64,000 nucleotides of DNA, taken from positions 1-64,000 of the forward strand of contig JAIQCW010000071.1 in assembly GCA_020283715.1 (NCBI GenBank), written 5' to 3'. This document shows, one piece after another, positions 36,325 through 47,900 of the stretch. Position 1 is the first letter of the stretch; the number at the start of each line of letters is the position of its first letter. The notes below the pieces were generated by a model. It was not told the origin of the DNA and ran no database searches. It was given only the letters and a program-made list of their open reading frames with translations. The translations under genes and the position numbers were made by a program. This DNA comes from Cytauxzoon felis (taxonomy: Eukaryota; Apicomplexa; Aconoidasida; Piroplasmida; Theileriidae).

Positions 36325-38508
36325 TTATATCTTCAGTAATGTAAGGGTAGCGTGATGGAATTTACGTTCTTCCAACATATCCCTCCTACAATCATTTCCA
36401 TTGCAATGAAGTCTCTCAGTTAATTTCTTAATCGAATTATTCATACATGTTTTACTCTTCTCATCATGAGTAGAATTATGAGTATCTTTACAGAAACAAC
36501 AACATTCTCCTGCTTTACCACCTGTACAAGCTTCACATTCGCATTCACATGTAGTAGGAGCAGCACAACCAGTGGTATCTGCGTTGCCACTGATATATTG
36601 ACCACATGCTGAATCAATGTCTCCATTACAATCAGTAGTAGTAGTTTCAGCCGAAGGAGTACCATTACAAACTTCACATCCGTTACTAGGACTGACTGTC
36701 CCCCCTCCACCAGAAGCAATATTCCCATCACAACTAGACTCTCCATTTAAACCAGGTACACTCTTAAGACCATTCTTCTTCTGCTGATTAACTTTCTTCA
36801 ACTGCTCCTCAATTTCAGTCTCATTCTTTTTATCAGCCTCTGTTAACTCTGTCTTAATAGCTACAGATCTACAATCATCAACCTTAACAAGAGGAGATAT
36901 CATGGATATTACATCAGATAGTATACCATCACAATCATCTGTATCCTCCATTGCTTCTAGTAATAATGTCACTACATCATCCAATTTACTGCTGTATTTA
37001 TGACACGGACATCTACTTAACCCTGTGTATTTAGATTCAGTAACAGTACTGAATAACCATAATACTGTTTCAACTGCAATACTAGCTATACTTCTAAATA
37101 ATGATGGTTCTACATACACATTATATCCACATCCACAACTACTCTCCTCAACCATATAACCCGATTTGATATAATCATTAAAATACTTCGTTAATAAATA
37201 CATGGATCGAGTTAGGGATAATGATGGTATAACTTTATATAAATCTTCATCACATTCTCCCCTCATATAACCAATAATCTTACAATACCTATCATGTAAC
37301 GACACAGTTGCTTTAAATAATTTATAGAATATGGAACATAGACATTTACTATCCTTAGAACAATTATTATTAGTAGACTGTCCAGCACTTCCACACGTAC
37401 ATGATTTAATTGCATCACAAGTTGATAGATTCTCTATAATACATTCAAGGAAGTTGTGTAATAGGATTAATTCCTCAACCATACGTTTGTATAGCAATAG
37501 ACATAAGATTCTCAGACTGAATTCTTTTATAAATGGTTCCATCTCTTCATATGGTTTTGTATCTATCACTTGTGCATTAACCTTATCAATTAATTCCTTT
37601 GCCTCCTTTATACAATTCTCCATTGACTCCTCAACAAAGTTCTCTATCTTAGTTTTGTTTTCATTACTTGCACATGGACACGTATTAGTTCCATTTGATG
37701 TTGTAATCTTGCCAGCTAGATTCTTAAGTACTTCACATGCTGCACTATTCAAACTTGTCTTCAATTGTTCAAGTTTACAATTTGTTGATTCAGTACTTTG
37801 TACAGTTGATTGAGGAGTAGGAGTAGCTGTAGGAGTTGGAGGAGTACATGAAGTGTTTTCAACTGATTGTGTAGTAGGACATGTAGCCTGAGAAGTACCA
37901 CATGAAGTTTGAGCATCTGTTGAAGTCTCGGTACATGCATCTGTACCTTCCTTCTTCTCCTTCTTTTCATCCTTCTTCGGACAACATGATATTAATTTAT
38001 CATTAGAGATACATTGACAACATTTACAGAGTTTAATATCCTTATTACATTGACAATTACAATTAGTACAACTGGTACAACATCCACCCTCAGTTCCAGT
38101 TCCACAACTCTTGCAACAACATCTTTCCAACGTGGTAGTGGAAGCAGTAGGAGCAGAAGCATCTTGACATTCGCATTTATCGCATGTATTGTCGCATAAA
38201 CAACAGCAATAACATTTATTATCTGTAACCTGTGTACAATCACATTTACCTGTGCATTGACCATTTGTATGCTTACAACAACAGTCGCATAATTTTATTG
38301 TTGTAGTAGCACCATTCTCAGTAGTTACACCATTGATACAACAACACTCAGTTTTATCTTTGCAGCAACATTGACCATCGGTACAACATTGTCCATTGGC
38401 TGCGGTAGTACAAGAACATGTTCCACCATTTTTGCAACAACAATTGATATAATCCGAAAGCATTGATAATAATAGAGTTTTATAATCTGATTCAATGATG
38501 ATAATCAT
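36325..38508 (-). CDS. Cysteine-rich protein of unknown function, metallothionein-like N-terminal region
   Basis: A single open frame of 727 codons. The first ~180 residues are packed with cysteine clusters (CCCKNGGTCSC; ECCCINGV; CDCCCKHTNGQC). A Thr/Gln/Pro/Ser-rich linker follows, then a helical domain of about 330 residues (residues ~240-570) with CxC pairs, a Lys/Glu-rich segment and a second Cys-rich tail (CECEACTGGKAGECCCFC). There is no signal peptide or membrane helix. It ends 9 bases from the stop of prefoldin, tail to tail. It is intronless and repeat-free, unlike its neighbours, and more GC-balanced. Cys-rich variant antigens of Babesia (VESA) came to mind, but none of their other hallmarks is seen. 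Function unknown. Confidence 0.65.
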   Translation of the reverse strand: MIIIIESDYKTLLLSMLSDYINCCCKNGGTCSCTTAANGQCCTDGQCCCKDKTECCCINGVTTENGATTTIKLCDCCCKHTNGQCTGKCDCTQVTDNKCYCCCLCDNTCDKCECQDASAPTASTTTLERCCCKSCGTGTEGGCCTSCTNCNCQCNKDIKLCKCCQCISNDKLISCCPKKDEKKEKKEGTDACTETSTDAQTSCGTSQATCPTTQSVENTSCTPPTPTATPTPQSTVQSTESTNCKLEQLKTSLNSAACEVLKNLAGKITTSNGTNTCPCASNENKTKIENFVEESMENCIKEAKELIDKVNAQVIDTKPYEEMEPFIKEFSLRILCLLLYKRMVEELILLHNFLECIIENLSTCDAIKSCTCGSAGQSTNNNCSKDSKCLCSIFYKLFKATVSLHDRYCKIIGYMRGECDEDLYKVIPSLSLTRSMYLLTKYFNDYIKSGYMVEESSCGCGYNVYVEPSLFRSIASIAVETVLWLFSTVTESKYTGLSRCPCHKYSSKLDDVVTLLLEAMEDTDDCDGILSDVISMISPLVKVDDCRSVAIKTELTEADKKNETEIEEQLKKVNQQKKNGLKSVPGLNGESSCDGNIASGGGGTVSPSNGCEVCNGTPSAETTTTDCNGDIDSACGQYISGNADTTGCAAPTTCECECEACTGGKAGECCCFCKDTHNSTHDEKSKTCMNNSIKKLTERLHCNGNDCRRDMLEERKFHHATLTLLKI

Positions 38509-39631
38509 TTACAATCTTCGTATAATATTATAATAATTTTATTAAAGTATATATATAGTTAGTATTCTTATAAGTATAATATAGTTACTGTAGTAGTATC
38601 AATTAATGTTAGTAGTTATATAGTATAGATATAGAGATATCTTCAATTGACATTAATAAATTATGGGAAATAGTGTTTATTATCCCTATAACCCAAGGTT
38701 AATAGTGTTTTTTAAATTCATATTGTATGTATAGTTACTAAGAAATATGGTGGTAAAAGTCATTAACCTGATAATGGTGTTGGTTATACACACTAGTTTA
38801 CCATGTACTATAAGCACTGTAATCGACAAATGGTAATCAGTGGGAAACAGAAGAAGCCTCCATGGCTAATGGTGAAGATAATGAAAGGACCTCAGGTGGA
38901 AATGAATGTAGAGGTTGTAATCCAAGTGATGATACGGAAGCAAAAATGTAGTACTGATTGAGGGATATGGCTGTCACATATGAAGATTATGAATATAAAG
39001 TAAATCGATATAAATCTAGGATTCGTATGTACGTAGGTATTTAATACTTGTAAAAAGTCCATAATAATCCTCATACTTCCATATGTGTTGGAAATTTTTA
39101 TCATTCTAGAGATTATGTTACTGGAAGACTGGTTCATGATGAGATCAATATTTACATACTTATATCATTAAATCCTCTACCATATACACATATTCTCAAT
39201 TATTTACATCAGGTAGATTGTCTATAAGTGATTAATTTAACTGAGGAATCAAATGGCTTTCATCTAATTGGGGTATTTCTAGTATGGAGGAATCACTAAG
39301 GCCACATCTGGGATACAGGGTGGAAGGACGATAATAACTAAATGTAAAGTAATATCAATATCCAATATGAATTTGTAGTATATTAAGGTTAATTCTACTC
39401 AACACATCATGATACATCATCCCTAATTTTATAGAATGTGTAAAAATGACACAAGGGATGATGTAGAAATGTAGGATTGTAAATGCACATTTGAGCAAGA
39501 ATGTAGCATAATCGCAAAAATATCGCAATGTTTACTGTACTATAGTCTCATTTATCGCAACGTTTGTTTTATGTAATTTTAAATAGGCTTTAAATACTTG
39601 AAGATTTCATTGATATACACATACTAGAAAA
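38509..39631. other. Long intergenic stretch with only repeat remnants
   Basis: About 1.1 kb between the Cys-rich gene and the membrane-protein gene, which diverge. The only recognisable content is a decayed Tc tail and P unit near 38845-38905. Short open frames here have no recognisable product. Confidence 0.45.
38845..38905. repeat. Decayed modular repeat
   Basis: A Tc-like tail and GGACCTCAGGTGGA only. Confidence 0.6.
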
Positions 39632-40993
39632 ATGACTGCTTCATTTGATAACAGCATAGGCAACGAATGCTCGAGGGATACCTCGATGTTTTTAATGGGA
39701 TTTACTATGTTGGTGCAATTGAGATTAGCATTGGCATGTGCTAAATATGCCCTTGGTAGATACCATCTTCCCGTTAGTAAACTTGGAGTTTTCATTAAAC
39801 TATTCCATAATCCTATTGAATTAGGAGGACTTGCTGGATTTGCTGTATCTAATACAATTGCAGCAATTGTAGATGAAAAGAGGGACAAGGCTATATTATC
39901 AACTATCACAAATTGGTTGATGGTTGTGTTTGCAATATCCAGCTTTTATGTCTTTACGTATGGTGGAGATTTAGGTGATGTTGACCTTTACTTACTGACA
40001 ATTATAGGACATTATTTTATGGTTGGTATCAATGTCACATTTTCCAACGGTGTAGAGTCGGACGGTGTCACATATTTCAATGCTGGTGTACCACTATCAT
40101 CTGTTTTTGTGGCTATTTACCATAAAGTATTTTTATATTTTGCAGATAAGTGTCTCCTACAGGATGCTGATTACTGGATTGTTTATGGACAATGTGTTGC
40201 AAATATGTTTTTCATGTGTGTCACAGCCACCTGTTGGACTATGTACTGCACTTTCAACCATTTTACTGGTAGTGGAAGTACAACTAGTAAAAATGAAACT
40301 GAATTGTCGGAAGCATTAGGTCATGGAATGACGTGGTCTCCATTTATGCTTACTGTCTTCTCTTTAGGAGCTTTTTACTGCGTATATCCTGGTATAACAC
40401 CATTTTTACTTGTTGATCCTAATACTGCCTACAATATTGAGATAATTAATTTGATTGTACATGCTATGCCAGCTTTGATCATCTGCATACTGGATGCCAA
40501 ATGTTTAGGACCAGGAGATAAATGGGATAATAATAAAGCATGGTGGAATCTTTCATGGGTCATTGAAGCCTATGCACTCTTTTGTGTCTACACCTGTTAT
40601 ACAATCCTCCATTACCCAGACTCATTCTTAGGCAAATTGATAATTGGTAACTCAGCATTGGTTGGATTCATGACTGTATCATTTGTGACTGTACAAGAAG
40701 GTCTTAAAGCTGTGGGATTATCAGCAGTAGGCAAACAGAAGAATGAAAAGAAAGACGTAGATAATTTGTCGACTGTAACACTCGCTATATCCCTCGCCAT
40801 CCTCAATTTCACAAATTTCTTGGGAGATGGATATCTACAGACATACAGGAAAGTAGACAAGGAAAATTGGCCAACTGAAGGATACACGAGATATAGAGGC
40901 TTTAAATTCTGGCTTAATGCAGCGTTTAAATTAGCTAAAAAGAATTTATTAAATGCTTTTAATGTAGATGTTCGAGGAAGAACGCTCATGTGA
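39632..40993 (+). CDS. Lineage-specific polytopic membrane protein
   Basis: One exon of 453 residues with roughly ten hydrophobic segments, two short charged loops (SGSTTSKNETELSEA and KQKNEKKDVDN) and a basic C-terminus. No signal peptide. I do not recognise a transporter signature. Intronless multi-pass proteins of this size occur in expanded, rapidly evolving piroplasm families (Tpr/Tar of Theileria, mtm of Babesia), and membership in a family of that kind is a guess. Codon use is less AT-biased than in the neighbours. It sits with the Cys-rich gene in an island free of intact modular repeats. Confidence 0.6.
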   Translation: MTASFDNSIGNECSRDTSMFLMGFTMLVQLRLALACAKYALGRYHLPVSKLGVFIKLFHNPIELGGLAGFAVSNTIAAIVDEKRDKAILSTITNWLMVVFAISSFYVFTYGGDLGDVDLYLLTIIGHYFMVGINVTFSNGVESDGVTYFNAGVPLSSVFVAIYHKVFLYFADKCLLQDADYWIVYGQCVANMFFMCVTATCWTMYCTFNHFTGSGSTTSKNETELSEALGHGMTWSPFMLTVFSLGAFYCVYPGITPFLLVDPNTAYNIEIINLIVHAMPALIICILDAKCLGPGDKWDNNKAWWNLSWVIEAYALFCVYTCYTILHYPDSFLGKLIIGNSALVGFMTVSFVTVQEGLKAVGLSAVGKQKNEKKDVDNLSTVTLAISLAILNFTNFLGDGYLQTYRKVDKENWPTEGYTRYRGFKFWLNAAFKLAKKNLLNAFNVDVRGRTLM

Positions 40994-41144
40994 AGGAGAT
41001 GTATACACGATAATGCTCCTGAAATGTTGATAAAATGTAGTTTTAAATTTTAAATATCATTTTAATGTAGTATTGTAATATGCCTTGAGGCATTATAATT
41101 TTAATTTAATTTAAAATATTCATTACATATTATTTACAATATAC

Positions 41145-41250
41145 CCGTAAGCGATCTCCGGGAGTGGTTCTGCTCTTTAGAGATGACTAAATAGAAGAGC
41201 TCCATGCAATGGAAAAGATGTAACCTCAGGTGGAAAGCTATCTACCGGAC
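41145..41250. repeat. Modular repeat, intergenic
   Basis: C3-like core, Td and P, between convergent stops. Confidence 0.8.
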
Positions 41251-41281
41251 TTTGGTTTTAATGAAAGAGATTAGTTTAGAG

Positions 41282-43990
41282 TTATAATTTGAGTAGTGGG
41301 AATGTCATGACATCTTTGATATTTTTGGAGTTGGTGAGTACCATGACTAATCGATCGATACCGATACCTAATCCACCAATGGGTGGCATACCATAAGCAA
41401 TTGAGTTTAGAAAATCTTTATCTTGATTATGTAATTGTTTTTTAAATCTTTTAATAATTTCAATAGGATTACATTCTTCACTACAACCATTTGCGATTTC
41501 AATACCATTGATATAACTTTCAAATCTCATTGTTAATCTGGGTTCATCTTTACATTTTAATGCTAATGGTGATATATCTAATGGTAAATGTGTAACATGT
41601 ATAGGTTCTGTTAATAAATGTTCAATTTTATTTTTAAAAATTTCTTGTACAATTATACCCCAATCATTAGAATTTATAGAATTATAATTTGTAAATTTAA
41701 TTAATTCATTTGTATTCATTTCAAGAACATTAATACCTATATAATCTTTAATTAATTCTACCATTGATTTACGCTTCCATATAATTTTATTATTATTACA
41801 ATATTTTAATTCTAATTTTAACATCAAATATGATAATAATTCCTCAAAAATATTAATCATATCATCCATATTCATCATTTTACTATACATTTCAATCATA
41901 GTAAACTCAGGTGAATGACAAAAACTCACACCTTCATTACGAAAACAACGACCAATCTCATAAATCTATAAAAATATATAACAAATAATACGTAAATTAT
42001 ATGTTGTCTACTCCACTCGAGGTCCAATCCAACTCTTCTTTCCACTCGCCTCCACTTTTCCTTGTCTTGCAGACAGCTCTTCCATTTACTTCCCCTTCCA
42101 GCTCCCATAGATCGCTTCCAGGTTCCACTTGAGGTTATTTACTAATCTCGACGAGATAAGGATAAAGTGACGGAATCTATGTTTGTGAGGATATCTCAAG
42201 GAATATAAATTGAAATGAAGTGAGGTTTAGTAAATTAGATACAATCATCAAATTCCTCTTCAATGAAGTATTGATATTTATATTTCATCCAATATTCATG
42301 GAGTAATCTTCATGAGTTTCCCCAGAAATTATGAAATTCCATCAAATTTTGGATGTAAAAGTGATGTTAGTGATTACAGTGATTGGACCTCAAGTGGACC
42401 ACCCGCAGCTGATCTCAGGGAAGCGAAGGGGGAAATAAATAGAGAAGGCCGTCTGCAAGACAAGGATGGACATCAAGTGGAGAGCTGTCTGCAAGAGAAC
42501 GCAAGGTTGTAACCTCAGGTTGAAGAGCTGACGGTAGGACGATAATAGTTGGATTGGACCTAAGGTGATGAAGATGTGTATGTAACCTCGGATGGAGTAT
42601 ATATATCATTAGTGATATTTTATAATATATATTTGGAATGTATTATTCTTACCTTATCATGTAATCCAGAGATGATTAATCTTTTGAGGAATAATTCGGG
42701 TGCGATTCTTAGATATACATTATTATTTAGATGTTTTGATGATGTAATGAATGGTTGTGCTATAGCACCGGATGGTATATTTTGTAATATGGGTGTTTCA
42801 ACTTCAATAAAATTTTTATCATTTAAAAATTGTCTAATATATTTAATAATATTACATCTTAATAATAATATATTTTTAGTATTTTTATTAATTAAAATAT
42901 CTAAATGTCTTAATCTATAACGTGTTTCTATATCTTTAAGACCATGAAATAAATCAGGTAATGGTAATAAACATTTACTTAATATATAAATTTCATTTAC
43001 TATTAATGTTAAACAACCTATATTTGTTTTTTTAATATTACCTTTAATACCAATAATATCACCTATATCTAATAATTTCTCAATTTCTATAGGATTCAAT
43101 TCTATACCATTAAATATAATTTTATTATTACGCCTTAACATAATCTGTAATTTTATATTCTTATCATCTATTATATCTATAAATAATCCATTATTCCTTA
43201 TACTCATTATACGACCTTTACATTTCCATATAGGTTCCATAACCTCTTCACCATTCATTAAATCTTCATTTTCTGATATAATTACATTAAAATCATCCAA
43301 AAATTTCTCCTCCTTTAATTCAGGATATGGATTTATCTTATATTTATTCTCAAGTATATTCAATTTTAATAAACGACTATTCAATTGAGTCACCAATGGA
43401 TCATTAGCACAATACATCAATATATTCTCTAAACCATGAATAATTGAATCATTACCAACCGATAATTCTATATCTGAAGTCGTATAGTTATCTATTTCAC
43501 TCGAAGTCCCACCTAATGTCTTTCCACTCGCCGTTCCACCTGAGGTCGTCCTGCAGACAGCTCTTCTAATTACTTCCCCTTCCAGCTCCCGTAGATCGCT
43601 TTCAGGTTTTCCACCTGAGGTTACATCCAACACATCCTTAGAACCATCTTCCATCATTCCCATGATGGATGATCCATCACTAGCCTTCTCACCGCCACGA
43701 TCTCCGGGAGTGGCATTAGCGTTTACGGGGGGTGAATTAGTAGAGCTCTCTGCAAGAGGAAGAGAGTTGGATTGGACTTCAGGTGGATCAGCAGAACAAG
43801 GATGGACTGCGATCTTCGAAGTAGAGTCATTGATGTATGAGTGATTGTTTGATGTACCTGAATACAGTTTATGATTTACAGGATTGGATGATATAAATGT
43901 GATATTTCTACATTTTAGAGCATGAATATCAATTAACGCATAGGATATCAATACGCATAACAGCGATAGACATTTGATGTAGTACAACAT
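41282..43990 (-). CDS. Lysyl-tRNA synthetase with a secretory leader (probable apicoplast form)
   Basis: Exons 43990-42653 and 41965-41282 give 673 residues. The protein begins with a hydrophobic signal-like segment (LSLLCVLISYALIDIHA). The OB-fold anticodon-binding domain (WKCKGRIMSIRNNGLFIDII) comes next, then class II motifs: motif 1 region (NFIEVETPILQ), motif 2 (YEIGRCFRNEG, CHSPEFTMIEMY) and motif 3 (GLGIGIDRLVMVL). The secretory leader suggests import into the apicoplast, perhaps with dual use. Between leader and OB fold, residues about 67-165 are translated from an in-frame modular repeat (43495-43790), including NANATPGDRGG and SDLRELEGEVIRR. The single intron (41966-42652, 687 bp) is filled by another repeat with a long module and splits the catalytic core just before motif 2. 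Confidence 0.93.
42010..42600. repeat. Modular repeat with long module, lysyl-tRNA synthetase intron
   Basis: P', Tc', Ta', C2', P', LM (about 42130-42385), P, C1, Ta, P, Ta, P, Tb, P. It is the longest intronic element here. Confidence 0.9.
43495..43790. repeat. Modular repeat translated inside the lysyl-tRNA synthetase exon
   Basis: On the coding strand: P', a Ta-like tail, GTTTACGGG-type C3', a 60-bp spacer, P, C2, Ta, P, Tc, P. The frame stays open for about 99 codons. Confidence 0.88.
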
Positions 43991-44218
43991 CAGATTCTGA
44001 AGACTTGTACAGTAACATTTGAAAATGTGATAAAGCCATTGAATATAATCTCCTTTATCATTATTGTAATTTAGCTGTTGTTAAAATTTATATTTATAAC
44101 TGCATTTAATATACTCATTGACTATGGATCTGCTTGTGGGTACTGTTATGATCTATTGCCTTATTGTTTGATTTCATTCTTTATTCGCGGGGATTCTTTA
44201 TAATTTTTTATAATTAAA

Positions 44219-44546
44219 ATGAAAAATGTCGATTTGACATCTCCTAATATGACATTTTCCATTGAAAATGAAGATCATACTCTAGGGAATGCACTGAGGA
44301 CACTTTTGGTCGAGAGGAAGGATGTTGTATTCGCTGGGTATTCTGTACCTCATCCTATGCAGGCTGAAATGAATATTAGACTTCAAACTACAGGTGAGAA
44401 ATAGTAGAATTTCTTATATTTCAACTACAGGAGCACCCGCGATCAATATTTTCAGTGAATGTCTAGATGAATTGGTTGAAATATGTGATTTACTCACAGG
44501 AGCCTTCACTGAGGTCTCTAATAAAGTTGAATACACCCAAGAATAA
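44219..44546 (+). CDS. RNA polymerase I/III subunit RPAC2 (AC19)
   Basis: Exons 44219-44393 and 44431-44546 give 96 residues. The motif ENEDHTLGNALRTLLVE and GYSVPHPMQAEMNIRLQT identify the small alpha-like subunit. The His-Pro and Met-Asn-Ile-Arg pattern fits AC19 rather than RPB11. It pairs with RPAC1 as the assembly platform of polymerases I and III. It is slightly short but complete. The start is the first ATG after an AT-rich promoter shared with the divergent lysyl-tRNA synthetase gene. Confidence 0.9.
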
Positions 44547-44611
44547 ATTAATCTCTTAACATTTTTATTTATACATCAAACGTAATGAGTGACTCTTCGT
44601 TCATCGAAGAT

Positions 44612-44735
44612 TACAATCCACCTTCGGTCTTACAGATGGCTCTTTTATTTAGTTTTTATAAATGATATAATTGTTCTCTCAGAGATCATACATTTGTCTA
44701 CCTGGAAGAACGACTCTTGTCTCTACACACCCTAT
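44612..44735. repeat. Decayed modular repeat, intergenic
   Basis: Remnants of P', Ta' and N (TTGTCTACCTGGAAGAACG). Confidence 0.6.
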
Positions 44736-44900
44736 GTGGTAGCCCTTCAACATTCATTTATAAAATGTCTATATATGGCCTGATGGCTATTACATATCTC
44801 TACAAGTATTCATGTAGTTTTAATAAGGCATTTTCCATTTAAACGGCCTTTCAGTGTAAGATAATTTTTTATATTTTAAAAATGTGAATCGTAGATAGAC

Positions 44901-47900
44901 ATGACTGTACAATTTAAGCCTGAGGTCCTCAATGACAGTCGTGAATTGTCATTGCTGGAATATTTCTTACAATTATCCTTATTTACTACGGATTTACACA
45001 TTACTAGAGCTTGGAAACTGTGTACAAAGGATGTTGAAGAAGCATTCATAACCAATTCTGTAAAGGTACTTTCCACTCACACATTTTCACACATTTTCAG
45101 GATTATGAAGGATCGATCGTATCATTTTGGATGGACTTGAATAAGATGGAACCACCTCAATCATTTGATGAGTGTGTCAATAAAGGATTAATTAATGCTG
45201 ATCTATCAAAGCAACTCTATGAAACAGGTACCATCGCTCCACCTCTAGGATTCGAAGGTAATCCTATAGGATCCTATAAAATGCTACTTTTCAAAGTCGC
45301 TCTAGGACGCATACTCGTACATAACGATTCAGGTTTGTCCACAAACAAACATAGTGATCTCTTCACCCGAAATATTATACACCTCTTCATTCCACTCGCC
45401 GTGGTGCCTCTTCTATTTACCTCCCCTTCCAGCTCCCGTAGATCGCTTCCAGGTGTTTTACTTCCACTTGATGTTACATCTACTAGGATAGCCTGGATCT
45501 TTATCACCAAGTGCCTCTTTAATTGTCTCGAGTTTATCTTTAAGATCTTTACTAATTGTACCTGGAATTATTTCATCATAACCATTAGTCTCTTGTGTCC
45601 ATTTATTGGCACCGTTTTCCAACGTACGTTTATACCATTTATTCTTCTGACTATTACCTTTTCCGCCATCTTGAGATAAACATATTAACAGAGGTTTTTC
45701 TAGATCAGGTTTATTATTTTTCAGTGGAAAATATACAAATACACCTCCATTATTTTGAAATGTAAAACCATTGAGTGTATCTTGATCAATTCCATTCGTC
45801 ACCTGACCATGTATAGTTATGCGATTAATATTGAAGGTAGTGACACCAGCAACATAATGTTTAAAACCTTTATATGTAGCAGTACTAGGTTGACTTTCCT
45901 CAACTGGCGTAACAGTAATCGTATTATTTGTGTCATTAGGATTTGCTGTATATGGAGTACTTGTATTATTCCTTTCAAGTTTAACCTCAAATTTCCCTTT
46001 AACCTCACCAAGTTTCTCTCCAAGTGTTTGAAGACCATTACTAATCCCGTAGCCGATCTCAGGGAAGCGGAGGGAAGAGTAAATAAAAGAGCTGACGGCA
46101 GGACGACCTCAGGTGGAACACTTAGTGGAACATTAGATATAACTTGTGTGTAGAATGTCATTTAATATTTAGATAAATTTTTGGAGTGTGAGATTCCGAG
46201 TTCATATAATTCATTGGAGTTGAATATAAATACTGAGCCTAAATATTACAATTCATTATATCGTATAAATGATTCTAAACAAGTATTACCATATGCAATA
46301 GTTGAATTGGAATTTGTACCAATACATATAGATGTACCAGAGCCTATATGTGAAATGTGTGAAATGGCACCTGCAAAATGGTATTGTCATTCAGATAGGT
46401 AATTTAATTACATAAATAAATATATATATTTAAATATAGAGCACATTTTTGTGATGATTGCGATATTAAACAACACTCTTCAACGCCAATTTTCTCTAGA
46501 CATAAAAGAATATCATTCACCAAATCTCCAAACCAATTCGGACTCTGTGAAGAACATATATCAGAAACCATCGATATGGTCTGCATAAAAGTTTGTTTAC
46601 ATGCACTAAAGAATATGTTAACTCCACCTGAGATCAAATCCAACTCTTTTCCACTAGGCGTGGAGCCTCTTCTATTTACCTATCTCTAAAGAGTAGAGCC
46701 ACTCCCGGAGATCGTGGCAGTGATGAAGGCAGTGATGGAAGTAGAGGTAATGATTGGACCTCAAGTGGAACCCGTAGCTGATCTCAGGGAAGCGAAGGGG
46801 GAACTAAATAGAAGAGCTGACGGCAGGACTAACCTCGGGTGGAGAGCTCTCTGCAAGAGGAAAAGAGTTGGATTTGACCTCCAGTGGATACATACCGGTG
46901 ATATGATGATTCTCGGTATATATTTGATAAAAATTCCTGTGATGTTTATTTTTATAGTGTTATACTGCTTTATGCAGTCATTGTATATTGTATGGTAGTC
47001 ATTCTGATCCTAGTTTCTTTGATCATCCATTAATGTCTACATTGGATGCTTATGAGTTTTCGGTTAAAAAGAATTCTTCTAGTGATGAATTATTATCACA
47101 AAGGACTGCTCTTATAACTAGTCGTATTAAAAATAGACATAATTTATTGTCACAAATTTATGCAAATTCAATATCATTACAAACAAAGATAGATAATGCC
47201 AGCAAATTACTTATTGAACAACTCAATATCATGAAAGATAAAAAATTAAGATACCTACAAGCAATCACACGAGAAGTCAATACACAACTACTCATTATAA
47301 ACTGGATTGAAGTACGTTTTAACACACTCATAACATATCCAACCTTCACCACAATCTCCACTTTCCCTTTACTTCGTACTCATCTTCCACTACCCCTTCC
47401 CTTCCACTCGCCGTGGTGCCTCTTCTATTTACTTCCCCCTCCGCTTCCCTGAGATCGCTTCCAGGTATTACAGTTGAGGTCTCCACCTGAGGTCCAATCA
47501 CTGTAATCACTACATTCAATTTTACCTCCAAATTTTGAAGGAAAATCTGAATTTCTTGGGAAACTACTGATAATATCTCAATGACTATTGAATGTATTTC
47601 TGATGTCAATACTTCATTGAAGAGCTCATTGATGATACTATTGAGTTATATCATCCTTACTTCATTTCAATTTATATTCATTGAGATATTCTGACAAACA
47701 TGGATTCCATCACTTTAGTCATATCTCGTCGAGATTAGTAATTAACCTCTGGTGGAAAACCCGTAGCTGATCTCAGGGAAGCGGAGGGGGAGGTAAATAG
47801 AGGAGCTGTCTGCAGGACCACCACGGCTAGTGGAAGAAGAGTAGGATTGGACATCGAGTGTTATGTTTGATGAATTAATTATAATATTACAGTCATTTTT

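Noticed and set aside
37331..37813. Plus-strand open frame of 160 codons
   Set aside because: It lies entirely antisense within the long cysteine-rich frame and has no recognisable product.
36325..38508. Cysteine-rich gene as a Babesia VESA1 gene
   Set aside because: It lacks a C-terminal membrane helix, introns and other VESA hallmarks. Only cysteine richness is shared.
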